NCBI GenBank assembly: GCA_025345505.1
Contig: JANVCC010000011.1
Coordinates: 2,303,849 to 2,367,848 of the forward strand
Length of the DNA stretch: 64,000 bases
DNA from: Todiramphus chloris collaris
Taxonomy: Eukaryota > Chordata > Aves > Coraciiformes > Alcedinidae
Direction of reading: 5' to 3'
The notes under the pieces were generated by a model. It ran no database searches and was not told where the DNA came from. It saw only the letters and a program-made list of their open reading frames with translations. Positions within the stretch are counted from its first letter, which is position 1; every line of letters starts with the position of its first letter. This document shows positions 1 to 12,005 of the stretch, one piece after another. The translations under genes and the position numbers were made by a program.

Positions 1-463
1 GAGTCAATGCAGCCTCAGCGATAATGTTTTCCTTCTTCCAAAGAGCCTTTTTATTCAGAATCAAAAACTCAGCTTTGATGACATACTACCATAACTAGTG
101 ACTCAGAGCCCCATACTTCCCTGCTGTCAAAGCAACAATCTTTAGCTTCCCCTAAATCTAAATCCAGCTACTGCTAGCTCAGCTTTCCTTGGACTCAAGG
201 AGAGATTGGACATATTCATCAAAGGGAAATCAAAGAAACTACATCTGGCTCAGAGACCTCCGAGATTAAATTGGTCATCTGCAGGTGGACATAGGGACAA
301 AGTACTGTAAACACTCACTGTATTCCCACTCTTCCCCAGGTGTTCACTGCCTAAGGACCATAGACAGGGCTGTGCTGAGCTTTGATCTGATACATTAAAG
401 CCACCCCCATGTTTGCTTTTTAGGACTATAAATCATAGGCAGCTTACGAGGATCATTACTTAC
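1..463 (-). other. GDPD4 intron (partial)
   Basis: This is intronic DNA downstream of the third coding exon. I see no further exon, repeat or motif in it. Confidence 0.6.
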
Positions 464-557
464 CAATAACAGCGTGATGTACACAAACAAGATTGCAGCC
501 ACAATAAGGAGAACAAGAGACCAGAGAAACCAGAAGCCCAAGTTCCCATAATTATAC
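464..557 (-). CDS. GDPD4: GDPD4 third coding exon, transmembrane helix 2
   Basis: The 94-base exon completes Trp and encodes YNYGNLGFWFLWSLVLLIVA followed by AILFVYITLLL, a long hydrophobic segment at residues about 102-127. It corresponds to the second helix of GDPD5. The acceptor is TTTTTAG and the donor is GTAAGT. The next exon lies beyond the left edge. Confidence 0.82.
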
Positions 558-2528
558 CTAAAAAGCAATAAAATATTATAATAATGTTTGTGTTTACCAC
601 ATGGACTAGAGGGGAGCAATATCTCTGTTCCTTGATATTCTGACTTTTTCAAAGGAATAAAACATAGAGGGAAGGAGGAATAACCTACCCTGTAACATGA
701 AAAATTGATTAAGAGCCTCCTTCCCCAAACCCATGATTGCATTAACCATCAGACTAATACCCCAGTGTTGCTGGGATGGTAAAGTACAGGACCAAATTCA
801 CGGCCTTGCTCCAGAGAGCTCCCAGTCTGACTATAAGACACAGCACCTTGCTGCAGATAAGGTAGCCTAGGAAAGCAGCAAGATAATATGACTCAGGCCA
901 ACAGGCTACCTTGTCTGCCTGTGGTTGCGTAGGACACTGCAGCAAAAAGGAGATTTGAGTGAGGTTTTGAAGTAGAGAACTCCAGAAAGCTGGAGGATCT
1001 GCAGAGAGGTTGGCCGAGCAGAGAGAGAGAGAAGCTTTACTTTTTGTCCATAGGCTTAGTAAGGACAAATAACATTATTACACCTTTCCTCCCCATAATA
1101 TTTGAGCTGTTCTAATTTAATTTAAGGGGGCAGATTTTCAGTTACCTACAGTATGCATGCAGAAGGGAAGGATTTGCATAAATCCCTGCTGGTCATTTCT
1201 TACTTTCGAGCCTGGGAACATGCAATTCTCTTTGCAGTGAGATATCTGGTGCAATGTCTCTGATGCCAGCCACTATACTTCATCAGAGGGAACAGGAGGG
1301 AAAAGAGACTCAGAGAAGGAAAGGATAGAGCTGTTTAGTCCCCTTCACTCACAGATTTTCTGATGATGATTCTCCCCTTTCTCCCAAATTCACAATTAAC
1401 ACCTAAAATTGTAGCTAAGAAAGGGGCAGAGCCTCAGCACCTCTGAAGTCACTGGACATTGAATTTGGATGCTCTAACCAAGAGTTTAAGTAGCTAAAAC
1501 TTTGACTCATGGCTCAAGTGTCCTGCTGCAGCCCTGCAACTGCTGGGGAGGGTCCTCATCTCTTCCCAGCCACCCTGGGGACCTGCACAAAGAGTGGGAA
1601 AGGAGGAAAAGACGGTACTTACCAGTCAAAGTTATTGTAGTCATTTTTCGCTTCACCCCACATGTACAGAAAGACTAGAGAAAAGCAGAAGGCTCCAACA
1701 AGCAATGGAAAAAACACACATTCCCGCTGGAGAGGGACAGGAAGGACAAGTGGTCAGTGCCTTGTCTACCCCAAAGCAATCACAGAAAATAGCAGCTAGA
1801 TACTTTGTGACTGTCCCTAAAACACATGGCTTGATATTAGACCTCCTGAAGTAGATGTGGAGAGGAGTGTCCCCTTTGACCAGAGGAATAACCTCAAAAC
1901 TATATTCCACAGTGTTTATTTTTAGAGACAATTTATCTCATGACTTCACAAATGAACAGGATTTTAACCACCCTGCATGAGAGGTACCAGCCCTCTTTGC
2001 AATTCTTACTGCACACCTATCACAAATTTTACTGCTTTAATTTGATCCTATGTCTTTGAGGTGTTTTACTGGACCAGAGAATTTGGTGCAAGGTCCTCTC
2101 CTACCACCACACATTTGTTAGCTGCACAATGGAACAAACTGAGCTTGCCACAGAAACACAGTAATACCTCAAGCACTTTACAGCAAAATCTAACAACTCA
2201 ACAGATCTCAGTGGGCTCCAAATGATGTTGGGCAGGGATGCCTTTGGCCCATGACATCAACCACTTGTCAGCTTGGAATGACAGAAATCAATGCCTGTTC
2301 TGATTTTGAACTAATTTACCGTCCTGCAGCAGCATTTCCCAGGCTCGGTCCTTCTGCGCTGGTACCGCTTCCACCGGCAGCTGTAGAAACCAGCCAGGCA
2401 GGAGATGAAAGGCTGATGCTCATACCTCTGTAGCAAGCGCCGACGTACCACCTTCAGCTTCCCAAATTTGAGTCGCTTGAGGCTGGTGGAACTGGCCTCC
2501 ATTTGAGGGGCTTTATCTCATCTTCCTC
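464..2528 (-). CDS. GDPD4: GDPD4-like glycerophosphodiester phosphodiesterase, N-terminal exons (3' part beyond left edge)
   Basis: Three exons join in phase to encode residues 1-127 of a multipass membrane protein. The exon 1 motif CLAGFYSCRWKRYQR matches CLTGIYGCRWKRYQR near the start of GDPD5 (GDE2). Exon 2's FLYMWGEAKNDYNNFDW parallels LYFWWEVHNDYDEFNW of GDPD5. Exon 3 supplies the second helix. The position just downstream of PAK1 on the same strand fits GDPD4 (GDE6); GDPD5 sits elsewhere. Family members have six transmembrane helices and an extracellular GDPD domain that hydrolyses glycerophosphodiesters or releases GPI-anchored proteins. That domain is not in the window. The start is the first ATG after an in-frame TGA six codons upstream. 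GDPD4 is preferred over GDPD5 by synteny rather than by sequence. Confidence 0.8.
558..1622 (-). other. GDPD4 intron
   Basis: This is the intron between coding exons 2 and 3. It holds an open frame of about 100 codons with a hydrophobic end (754-1068). That frame does not match the GDE family at this place and is not needed to join the exons. No repeat was recognised. Confidence 0.6.
1623..1726 (-). CDS. GDPD4: GDPD4 second coding exon, transmembrane helix 1
   Basis: The 104-base exon encodes RECVFFPLLVGAFCFSLVFL, a hydrophobic helix at residues about 64-84. It continues with YMWGEAKNDYNNFD and two bases of a Trp codon. The NDYNNFDW motif is the conserved first loop of GDPD5-type proteins. 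The acceptor CTCTCCAG follows a clean pyrimidine tract. The donor is GTAAGTACC. Confidence 0.85.
1727..2319 (-). other. GDPD4 intron
   Basis: This is the intron between coding exons 1 and 2, ordinary AT-rich sequence. I see no additional feature. Confidence 0.6.
2320..2528 (-). CDS. GDPD4: GDPD4 first coding exon (coding part 2320-2502)
   Basis: The exon starts after acceptor CTTTCAG, which follows a T-rich tract. It has 26 untranslated bases, then ATG at 2500-2502 and 61 codons, ending at donor ACG|GTAAAT in phase 0. The encoded tail is basic (KRLKFGKLKVVRRRLLQRYE), then SCLAGFYSCRWKRYQR, the conserved cytosolic start of GDE proteins. It ends with RRRTEPGKCCCRT, a cysteine cluster directly before the first helix. 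The acceptor implies at least one upstream noncoding exon, which I could not place. Confidence 0.8.
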
Positions 2529-2599
2529 CTGAAAGAAGACCGCAGGTTTTTTTATGGAGATTGTAACCCTTCTTCCCTTCTGGATAAGATTTTCATATC

Positions 2600-2636
2600 A
2601 GGAAAAAAAAGAAAAAAGAAAAAGAAAGGAGAAAGT
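2600..2636. repeat. Polypurine (A/G) tract
   Basis: An almost uninterrupted run of A and G, about 37 bases, just upstream of the GDPD4 first coding exon. Confidence 0.85.
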
Positions 2637-2664
2637 TATCTCACGAACATGCTGTGACTAGCAG

Positions 2665-2720
2665 AATTTTATGTACCTAATAATAAAATTATTAGGTACA
2701 CAATAATTTTATGTACCTAA
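2665..2720. repeat. 13-bp perfect inverted repeat plus 16-bp direct repeat
   Basis: TGTACCTAATAAT (2672-2684) is followed after three A by its exact reverse complement (2688-2700). AATTTTATGTACCTAA at 2665-2680 recurs exactly at 2705-2720, so the same word appears three times, once inverted. Confidence 0.9.
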
Positions 2721-4627
2721 GTGAGATGTCTAACAGAAAAGCATGGTCATTACAAGTCCCCTCCACAGTCAGTGGTGCTCCTGGTTGTAACTTAGGTGCT
2801 TTGAATCACCTCTGAGGGAATCTCTTCCTCCTTTTCACTATACAAGGAGCTCTGGGAAATTAAATCACTAAGTTAAGCACTCCATGCAGATTCCCAAATT
2901 ATGTCAGATGAACCTGAGCCTGAGCTTAGCCGTGGGAATTAATTCAACATCACTGTGACCTGTTTCCAACCTGATACCAGTTTAACTAGTTCATGTAGGA
3001 AAGAGATTAAAACTCTCCAGGTAAACATTTCTCTTATCCTGACAAAACTACAGCACTGCACAGATGGATCCCTTAAGAACAAAAATCCTGACTGAAATAG
3101 CTTTACTTGGCACAGTTTTTCAAGAGTAGAAAGAGTAGCTGTAAAGACAAAAGCAGGGGAGATCTCTTCATAATCAAGATTTTAAACAAAGAACTTGGTG
3201 GTAAACTGCAACTGATGTAGTTAACAGTGAAGTAAATAGCACGAGGGTTTGTGCCAGCAAAGAGCAATTCACCCAGCAGGGCACTATCAAGATTGCAAGG
3301 AAAGATTTAGAAAATAAAGTCTTGTGTGGGTGTACAAAGAAACACCATTATCCAGCATTTCTTTAGAGTACAGAGGTAGACAGAGATGTTTCTCTGCTGC
3401 ACTGAAAAGTGTCATGTCCAAATTCAGGCATGCCTGCTGTAGATTCCCTGCTGAGAACGCCAATTTTCCTGATTTATCTGATGTAATAACAGTCATTTAA
3501 AAGCAAGAATGAACAATTTGCTGCACTATACACATGGATGAAGTGCATACATAAATTGTTTGCAAATAACTCAGAGTCCAGTGTGTCTTTGCAGAGATCA
3601 GTGGATAAATCCTTGCAAATTGACAATTCCAAGAAACCAATCAGTTTGCAGAAAGCACAAACAAAACAGAGGCATAGTTAATACTGAAATGGTGCATCCC
3701 TGGTATCCTTCCCAAATCACCCAGCCTATTGGCAGCTGGAGTGCAAGGAGAGAGGATGAAAATGAAACAAAAGAGGTTTCGTTTTGGACCATTACTAGTT
3801 GAGCAGTGCCCAAGTGTGGCATGATCTGAATGCTTTCCCGAGACAGATGTGTCTGCCAATTTAGGTCAGTCATGGGGAATCACACACTCGCATATAGTGG
3901 GGTCAAGCCTTCCCTAGAAGCTCAGCAGTATCAAATCTGGGCACCAGCAGGTCACCTTATAGTAAAAAATTGATGTCAATCTCATGTGGCAGGATGATGA
4001 TCCTGCTCTTGAATTACCCAGAGCATAGATGGGGGGGGGAGTTGGGCATTATACTTCTGGTGAGTGGTGTAGACGATAGCTGATCCTGCTCTCTTCATCA
4101 GCTGGCCTCAAGTACTCCTGGCATAAACCCAGCATTTACCAAATTACCCCAGCCATGTCTTTTGAATATATTTGAACCTTCAGAGCTCTGACCAGAAGGG
4201 TGTCATGTGCCACAGGGCTGCAGTAACTGTTGCCTCTTACAAGGATCCCTAAATCATGAGTTCCCCTATCACCAGACTACAGCATCCATTCTTGCCCAGA
4301 CCTTCTCGTTCATCAATAATAATTCAGGACACTGGACCAAACCCATCAGTTTTGCTGCCAGAGGGCCATGAGGTTTGCTGTTCACAGTCCTGGTGTAGGC
4401 ACAAGGCTTATACATCAATATTTACCTATGAGCACACAAGATTTGACAGGAAATCAGAAATTTCAAAGACCTCAAAACACTGTTAGGTCCATCGGGCTGG
4501 TTACACCAACAGGTCACGTGTTAAATCTAGGTGTTAGTATTCCCCCTTCATAAAAATTGTCAGTGATGGAGATCCTACCAGCTCCCAAGACAGGCTAACA
4601 CAGTCCTAACTAGCTTTAATACTACAT

Positions 4628-4773
4628 GCTCCATCACTGGACGTGTTCAAGACCAGGCTGGATGAGTCTTTGAGCAACCTGGTCTAGTGGGATGTGTCTC
4701 TGCCCATGGCAGGGGGGTTAGAACTGGAAGATCTTTTAAGATCCCTTCCAACCCAAACCATTCTATGATTCAA
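4628..4773 (+). mobile_element. CR1 LINE 3' end
   Basis: The sequence shows the conserved CR1 3' UTR order: TTTGAGCAACCTGGTCTAGTG, the TGCCCATGGCAGG block, and CTTCCAACCCAAACCATTC with the terminal TCTATGATTC. It is truncated at 5', as is usual for CR1. Confidence 0.9.
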
Positions 4774-5624
4774 CATTAAAAGCTTTTTCCCAATGTCTAC
4801 TCTCCTGCGGTATAGTTTAAGCACATGGATATAAAGACCATCTTAAACTTTTCCTCTGTTACATATGTATTCACATTTTAATGTCTCCCCTCAAGCATTC
4901 TCTAGCCTGAACAACCCTAGCTTTTCTAGACTTTCCTTGTAGTTCATGTTTTCTCCTCGTCAGAATGTCCTTGTATGGAGTCCATAGTCACCTGCTATTT
5001 GGGATTTTTCCTTGCTTATCCCATGTTTTCCAGCACATGGTAGCCATAACAGAATGTGGTAGACAACCCAGAGATGCTCCAAGGCAGAACTGCTCACCCA
5101 TAGCACAGGATACTTGACACTTGGAGCATTCGATTTCTCTCCAGTATCAAACACATCATCTGGCCTTGGTCATTTGAATACTTAAATAATTCACACTGGA
5201 CTCACCTCTAGTGGAAGGGAAAAGGTGTTTTTGGCTTTACTCACCAGAGCACTGAAGAACATCTCTATAATTAGGAGTTTGATGAACTCCTGCCTTACTC
5301 TTCCCACACAAGTCATCTCCCCAGACCCTGGGGTTGTTGGGGAAGGGGACCTTCATTACAGAGGAGACTGGAGAGGGAAGAAGAGAGGAACATAGCCTCC
5401 TTTCCACAGCCACCTCCACCAACCCCTGTCCCTCCTAAAAACATCCAGCTGGACAAAGATGAGCAAAAACCTTCATGTCTCACACCCCCTCAATCCCCAT
5501 TGACCGTGTTGTCCAAGATGTTTAGTGATAAGCAGAAATTAGCAGCCTCATAAAACCTTTCAGTATTAAGAAACAAAGAGCATAACCTGTCCCCCACTTT
5601 GGGCTCTGTCTTCTGCTGGTACAG

Positions 5625-5665
5625 CATCCATCCATCCATCCATCCATCCATCCATCCATCCATCC
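5625..5665. repeat. (CATC)n microsatellite, about 10 units
   Basis: A perfect tetranucleotide array in intergenic DNA, likely length-polymorphic. Confidence 0.97.
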
Positions 5666-6190
5666 CTCTTCCTTGCTACACGTCCTTTTTTTCCCTGTCC
5701 CTCCTCTCCCAGGCTATAACAGTGAGATCTACCTCACCTGGCTGCTCCTCTGCACTCTGCAGAGGGCAAAAGCATCACACAAAGGCAATAAACCTGGAGT
5801 GAACTTTCATCAGGTTGAACACAGTTGCTTCCTGACATATCTCCACTCAAGTAAATGAAAATATGATGTCCTACAAAAAACCAGTCTGGACTGCTAAGGA
5901 GATGTGTGGTCCTCACAGGCCAATTACACTGAGCTACCTTGGTAATGCTAGGCTGAAGTAACAAAGTGTTGTTACTTTGGGAGCATTTCAGGAGCTTGAG
6001 GTTTTGAAGGCTGTTTCCACCAGGAGGAGAAGGTATGGTTGGTGCATAGGAGCTCTTTCATGCAGTACAGTGTCTGAACATACAGGGAACAGTACAGCAG
6101 AAATAGTACAAATGCCAGAAGCCACTATAAACACGGTGCAACTCCTTTTTTTTTGTTTGGGATGCCAGTACAGTGCTAGGTATCCATCAT

Positions 6191-6210
6191 GGGCTCAGAA
6201 TTCTGAGCCC
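6191..6210. repeat. 20-bp perfect palindrome
   Basis: GGGCTCAGAATTCTGAGCCC equals its own reverse complement and is centred on an EcoRI-type hexamer. No function is evident. Confidence 0.9.
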
Positions 6211-6945
6211 TCAAAACAGTGTTCAAAGAAGACACCATGTCCAAGAGCTGACCACAAACAAAGTCCTCAGAGGGGAATGGTGGCACCCAGCCCTTGTCAA
6301 ACTTTAGGAAATGCTGCTTATGAGGCCTAAGTTTAGGTATCTGAGTTCACAAATTCTATGCCCAGAAAAAAGCTTCTTTGGAGTTGTTTGCAAGAATGAG
6401 CCCTTTTCTTCTCTCTCAGTCATTCTCTCCCATCTTTTATCAGCATCTACTCTTTCTCTCTGACATAAGCTGACTAGGAAATGAGAGCTACTGTGACTGA
6501 AGTCCTCCTCCACTCAAAAGAGAAATGTCTGCGTGCAAAAGACCTTGCAGTCATCTATCAGACCCATACAGAAATACAACCAGAGACTGACAGAGGCTAG
6601 AGACCAGGGAAGCCAATAAACACTTTATACTACATCTAGTGGGATCAGCAAGGTCTCATCCAAAGCAGAAACTGCCCTGCCAAGCCCCAGATCATATCTT
6701 GACCCAAGGCTACTCCTGCTCCCTCTGTGCCTACAAGGATCACCTAGCAAATGTGAGAGTCTGATCCTCTCTGTCCCACAGATGTAGGGGACTTCTGGGT
6801 CTCTGCTGAGGAACAAAGTACAAGGCATGCTTGGAGCCCTAGACAAAAGACAATGCTTGTGTGTATGTGTAAAAGAAAGAGTTTACAGGGATCAAGAAGA
6901 CCAGGGATGACTCACTAAATATTTGGGCTACTTCACTCTGAAGGC

Positions 6946-7180
6946 TGGATATTTAGGTTGGATATTAGGAAACATTTCTTTCCTGCAAGGGTTGTCAATC
7001 CCTGTAAAAGGCTGCACAGGGAAGTGGTGGAGTCACCATCCTTGGAGGTATTTAAAATATGCGTAGATGTGGTGCTGAGGGACCTGGTTTAAAGGTGACC
7101 TGGTAGTGTTGGGTTACCAGTTGGATTTGATGATCTTAAAGGCCTCTTCCAACAGGAATTATTCTATGAGTCCATGATTC
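6946..7180 (+). mobile_element. CR1 LINE 3' end, including end of ORF2
   Basis: The copy starts in the ORF2 C-terminal region (a degenerate version of the HWNSLP...SLEVFK...VLRDMV coding part). It runs through GATTTGATGATCTTAAAGG to an ATTCTATGAGTCCATGATTC tail. Confidence 0.88.
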
Positions 7181-7363
7181 CAAGGCAGTGACTCCTGAGA
7201 AAAACTCATCTTCCTCTGAAGCTCTGCAAGGTGCAAGTGTCTGCCATGCATTTACACTGTGGTGTTGCTGATATTGGCAAACAGTCCAGTGGTGACTCCA
7301 GGAGAAGTCCAGAGGTGACAAGTCCCATGTGAGGAGGAAGAAGGCAAAAGCAAACAGTGGTGC

Positions 7364-7622
7364 CCAGCAACGGGACAAGGGGCAACAAGCACAAAATGGA
7401 ACACAGGAAGTTCCACCTAAACATAAGGAAAAATTTCTTTCCTGCGAGGGTGCAAAAGCCTGGACCAGGCTGCCCAAAGAAGTTGTGGAGTCTCCTTTTC
7501 TGGACAGATTCCAAACCCACCTGGACACGATCCTGTGCAACCTGTTCTACGTGAACCTTGGGGTCGGATGAAATGATCTCCAGAGGTCACTTCCAACCCC
7601 TACCATTCAGCAATTCTGTGAA
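7364..7622 (+). mobile_element. CR1 LINE 3' end, second subfamily
   Basis: GGGACAAGGGGCAACAAGCA, the GGAAGTTCCACCTAAACAT block and ATGATCTCCAGAGGTCACTT identify a CR1 subfamily. It shares this 3' end with the copy at 24118 and, inverted, those at 59542 and 62695. Confidence 0.88.
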
Positions 7623-9310
7623 AATGTTGAGGTCATCTGCTACCCCTGGCCATCTCCCCCAGACAAAGGTAAATGGATAGAGGAAGGAAACAGCAAACTT
7701 GAATCCATTTACCAGGAAAGCCATGACAGCAAAGAGCAAGCAGGAAAGCATGGATCAATAGGAGAGCAAGTGAGCCATGAAAGTGCTAACATATGTTTTT
7801 CAGCTCCATAAACCCAAGAGACCTCAGGTCTTTCCCTTGCAAACAGAGACTTTGATTGTTCACAGATAAGAGCCTCTGTAATAGCAGGCAGTTGGACAGG
7901 ACTGCTGGTTTCCCACTGCTTGACAGGGTGAGGAAATGCATGAGAAAGAGCCTGGGGCAGATGATGGAGGAAGGAGCAGGAGAGAAAAAGCAGGAAACAT
8001 ATTCAGACACACAGCCTGAACACAGAACGTGCTGCCAGAGGAGCTTGCTTGAGAGGCCAGTGCAAAAGCAAGGAGAAAAGCCCTTGTGGTTTCTGATGCT
8101 GTTAGAGATGTAGAGCATTCATATTTCATGGGGTAAACAGATACAGCACCAAAATTTGGCATTGCCCCATAGCTTTTTCTTTGGGTCTTTTCAGTATTTC
8201 TCTTCTTTCCCCTGCATCTACTCATCTTTCTCCAACACAATGTCCTACCACATGTGGGCAGGTGGGTGCAGGGTTCTTTCCAGAAATTAATACCACACTT
8301 CCAAGTCTGCTGCAAGAAAAGAGTTGGAAAAAATATTACATGGGTACCAGCAGCCATGTGAGGGACATGGAGATGGTCATTTCTCAGCACCTGAGCATGG
8401 CCATCTTACCCTGAGCATCTTGATGGCATAGGAAGACAGGAGATATGAGTGCTGCCCACATTGTCCATACCACAATTTCTGAGGGACATGTAGAGACAGT
8501 GAACCCTACGCTAGGGGAAGGAGGTGCCTTGAGCCTGAGCTGAGTCTTCTCAGCACCTGAATGGGGGCTTCTGATGCAATCTCCATATTCTGGAGCCATC
8601 CTGCTACTTTGGGACATCATTTCCTGCCCTTCCACCTGGGAGTCTTCCAACAGATGCAAAGGAGAAAAATCAGCCTCCTGGAAAGCTGCTGATTGATCAC
8701 CAGGACCATAAGCTGCACTCAGACCTTGCCACCAGCCAGAAAAGCTCATCAAAAAACATCCCTTAAACCTGCATTTCTGCCCAAGGCTCTGGATCACAGC
8801 CTAGGGTCCTTTTTATTTCACTGTCATCTGCTTTCTGTTTCTTTTCAGGGAATTAATGCAGTTCAACACTGGAAAGGAAGAAGGCTCAAATAAAATAAAG
8901 CTAGTTATAATCTCACTATGATACGGACTATACTCTGCATCCTTTCCCTAGCAGATGGTAATTATAATTTATCACTGAGACTTCCAACAGTTTCTTCATA
9001 AGACCTAATTATACCTTACTTCTGTGTGGGATCCCAGAGAGTACGTGCAGCTCCAGCCAATACATGCAAAGCATATTTCATGAATTGATGAGATGTTGGC
9101 TTTGAGGGGCCATTAGCACAAAGAAGCGACAGGACTTAACACAGGAAACAATGAATGAATGTGAAAGTAGGAGCAGTTAACAAGGAATAACTTCTCCTGA
9201 AACAGGACAGACAATATTTATCTGTTTCATTTATTGTAGTACATCTCCAGCATTAAATGCTTGTGGTTTTCAAAGCCTTGGGGAGGGTTTCACTGAGGTT
9301 AATGCCTTAG

Positions 9311-9480
9311 TAGGTTGCCCAGAGAGGTGGTTGGTGCCCCATCGCTGGAAACATTCAAGGTCCGGTTGGATGGGGCTCTGAGCAACTTGATCTAGTTGAA
9401 GATGTCCCTGTTCATTGCAGGAGTTGGATTAGATGGTCTTTAAAGATCCCTTCCAACCCAAACCATTCTATAATTCTGTA
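9311..9480 (+). mobile_element. CR1 LINE 3' end
   Basis: GGTTGCCCAGAGAGGTGGTT, a TCTGAGCAACTTGATCTAGT block and CCCTTCCAACCCAAACCATT near the end are CR1 3' UTR landmarks. Confidence 0.9.
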
Positions 9481-10780
9481 TTTTGTATTACACCACCACA
9501 CTTTGAACAGAAACAAATAAACTAATTTCTTCCAAAGGAACCTACAAATACAGCCAAATCCTGCCTTTATTCAGATCACACAGGGAGTTATCCCTGTCAC
9601 AGGGGACTCTTTGCACTACAGTCTAAAAGTCAGACATCCATCAGGAGCTATGCTGGAAATGGTTGGCATGACCTGACCAATTTTCAGTCCCAGCGTCTGC
9701 TGAGACTGGGGCTTGTCTATGGTCACATGTAAATACTTTAAGGCAAGACCTTCTGAGACAACCAATCAAGTTTGTAGGGTCAATTTGACAAGCTTTTGAG
9801 GAACCCCCATTGCTGGGCATGAGTGATATGAATTTGGTAATACCACTGCTGGCCCCAAACTTCTACACATACCCCTGCATGGTGAAGCAAGTCGCCCTCC
9901 AAGGTAGAATCTATTCACCTTAAACCAAAACCAGACATTGGCCATGAAAATTTCAGGTACAAAAAATACCTTAATCCCTGGCTTTATTCCAGAGTGACCA
10001 TCATAGGAAATGAAGCTCCGAAGCTGAAACACGTTTTACACAGATTACTTTTTCCTCTTCCCTGAATCCTCCCCCAAAACATCTCAGTGTGTCTCTCTTC
10101 CTTCAAGGTACCTCTCTGAATAGTCTCTCATGTTTGGAACATGTTTATCCCCAAGGTCCAGTCCATGGGGCTGACTCATTTATCCACAAGCAGTTGCAGA
10201 AATCTCATTCAATCATAACGATGGTCATTAGAAATTACAGCTGGTTTTCTTCATCTTCAAAGCACTTTGTGGGCTGCGTTAACAAATATGTGCCCAGGAT
10301 ATCATTGGCCAAGCCCCAGAGCATTTACATGGGATTTTAGCTTTTAGCTATTGTTTGTGCCAGGACCCAAGACATGAACAAGAAACCCCTTGAGACACTC
10401 AGACTAACAGGAACCTGTTTACTTTGGTCAATTTAGACAATGCAAAAAAAGAGTCCTTTGACAAATCACAATGGTACTTAAACTGCATCAGGAACCTCAA
10501 GGTTTTGGGTGGACCTTCTCTTTCAACAGAAGTGAAGAAAAGAGACAGGGAATGTACTGATTTATAATGTGCTAACATCTTTAAAAATCTGATCCGACCT
10601 GAATGCTCCGAGGGTCTCCATATGAAATCCAAATGCTTTCAGCTTCGTGTGGAAACAGGCAAGGCGAAATCATCATGTTGGCAAAAGGGTCTTACAGCAC
10701 TACAACAGATTTTCCCTCTCTCTTGCTAGGAGCAAAATGAATGTTTTGAATAAAGCTGATGAATAGTAGGGTATTGTTAT

Positions 10781-10857
10781 TTTGGTTTGGGGTTTTTTTT
10801 TGTTTGGTTTGGTTTGGGTTTCTCTTGGTTGGTTTTTTTTTTTGGTTGTTTTTTTAA
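10781..10857. repeat. T/G-rich low-complexity tract
   Basis: A tract of about 77 bases made of TTTGG-like units and T runs, containing almost no A or C. Confidence 0.9.
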
Positions 10858-11950
10858 AAATGGAATACAAAGAAGTGTTGGAGTAAGACTTTTCACTAAT
10901 GCCACGTCTTCGGCTGGACTCAGGCATGTTCCTGTCCATTACTGTTTCTCAGAAACTTCCCAAAAGGAACAAATGGTATTGGTTCTGCAGAAGTTTGTGT
11001 GCCACCGGCATCTCTCCATTGCAAGGCCGTGGGCCTGGCACAGACAGGGACAATTTTAGCTAGGGAAACTTCCCTTTGAGAGGGTACGGGAGCTTATTCC
11101 TAGCACAGCTATTCAGTGGGGTCTGGGTTTAAACTATTTTTGACTGAGAACTTCTTTCTACAGAGGTCCATCCCACCTACCTTCTAGAGACATCCTCCCA
11201 GCCAACTCTGCTTGTCTTCTCAAGCCTCAAGCGCCCACATCAACCCTCCTTTAAAATGTTGCACCTCCCCCTCTTCCTTCTAGAAAGCCCCAGCTGTCCT
11301 TCTAGAAACTTCCACTGCACCACTCAAGCAAAGGTAGCCACCAACCCAGCATGCTTGGTGGCCATCAGGCCACACCAGTTATGGGTCTCCACAGTCCCAA
11401 GGACTAAAGTTGTAGCTGCTCCATCATCAGCTGGTGGGTCCAGCTGATGAGTGGGCAGGACACTCTCCAACCCTCACTGCTCTGGGGAGTGGATGCTCCA
11501 GTCCCAATGGGAGGGAAGTGTGACCTGTGTCCAAGACAAGGTGCTCTCCTAACCTCAGCAATTGCTGTTGTCTTTATTAATGGTAATGGGGAAGAGGAGA
11601 TTCTGGCTGAGGATAGCAAAGAAGACCCAAAATCCAGCATCAAATGCTGAATGAAACACAGAAATTTTTTGTACTTTTATGTCTGTTTTCCATATTTTCC
11701 TCTGTACTTAAATGTGGATAGGTCCCAGTTTGGCCATGGAAAAGCCTGAAAGGGAGGAAATTAGTTAAAAAAGTAGGTATTCACCTATACAAAATGTCTC
11801 AGATGATGGGGGTTTTCCAGGAATTGCTTTCCCAGGATATATTCACATGGTCCCGGTGTAAGAAAGCTCTGATCCAAGAACTGGGTCTTTGGACACTTTC
11901 TCAGTATCACAGAAATGAGCAGAATGCACAAGTAACTTTGACCCTGTTGA

Positions 11951-12005
11951 TAGAATCATAGAATTGTTTTGGTTGGAAGAGACTTTTAAGATCAGATCCA
12001 TCAGC
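11951..12005 (-). mobile_element. CR1 LINE 3' tail fragment
   Basis: TAGAATCATAGAATTGTTTT followed by GGTTGGAAGAGACTTTTAAG is the reverse complement of a CR1 3' terminus. Similarity fades after about 55 bases. Confidence 0.75.

Noticed and set aside
754-1068. A 104-codon minus-strand frame with a hydrophobic end between GDPD4 exons
   Set aside because: The flanking exons join perfectly without it (TG|G Trp codon), and it does not resemble the GDE family at that position.
2320-2350. Apparent frameshift in GDPD4 exon 1 (another frame reads KDRAWEMLLQ, resembling PWERLWFLLL of GDPD5)
   Set aside because: The original frame joins exon 2 exactly in phase (ACG|CGG) and leads into the conserved FLYMWGE...NDYNNFDW segment, so no frameshift is needed.
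7860-8390. A 176-codon minus-strand open frame
   Set aside because: No homology recognised; plus-strand frames overlap it and no gene structure supports it.
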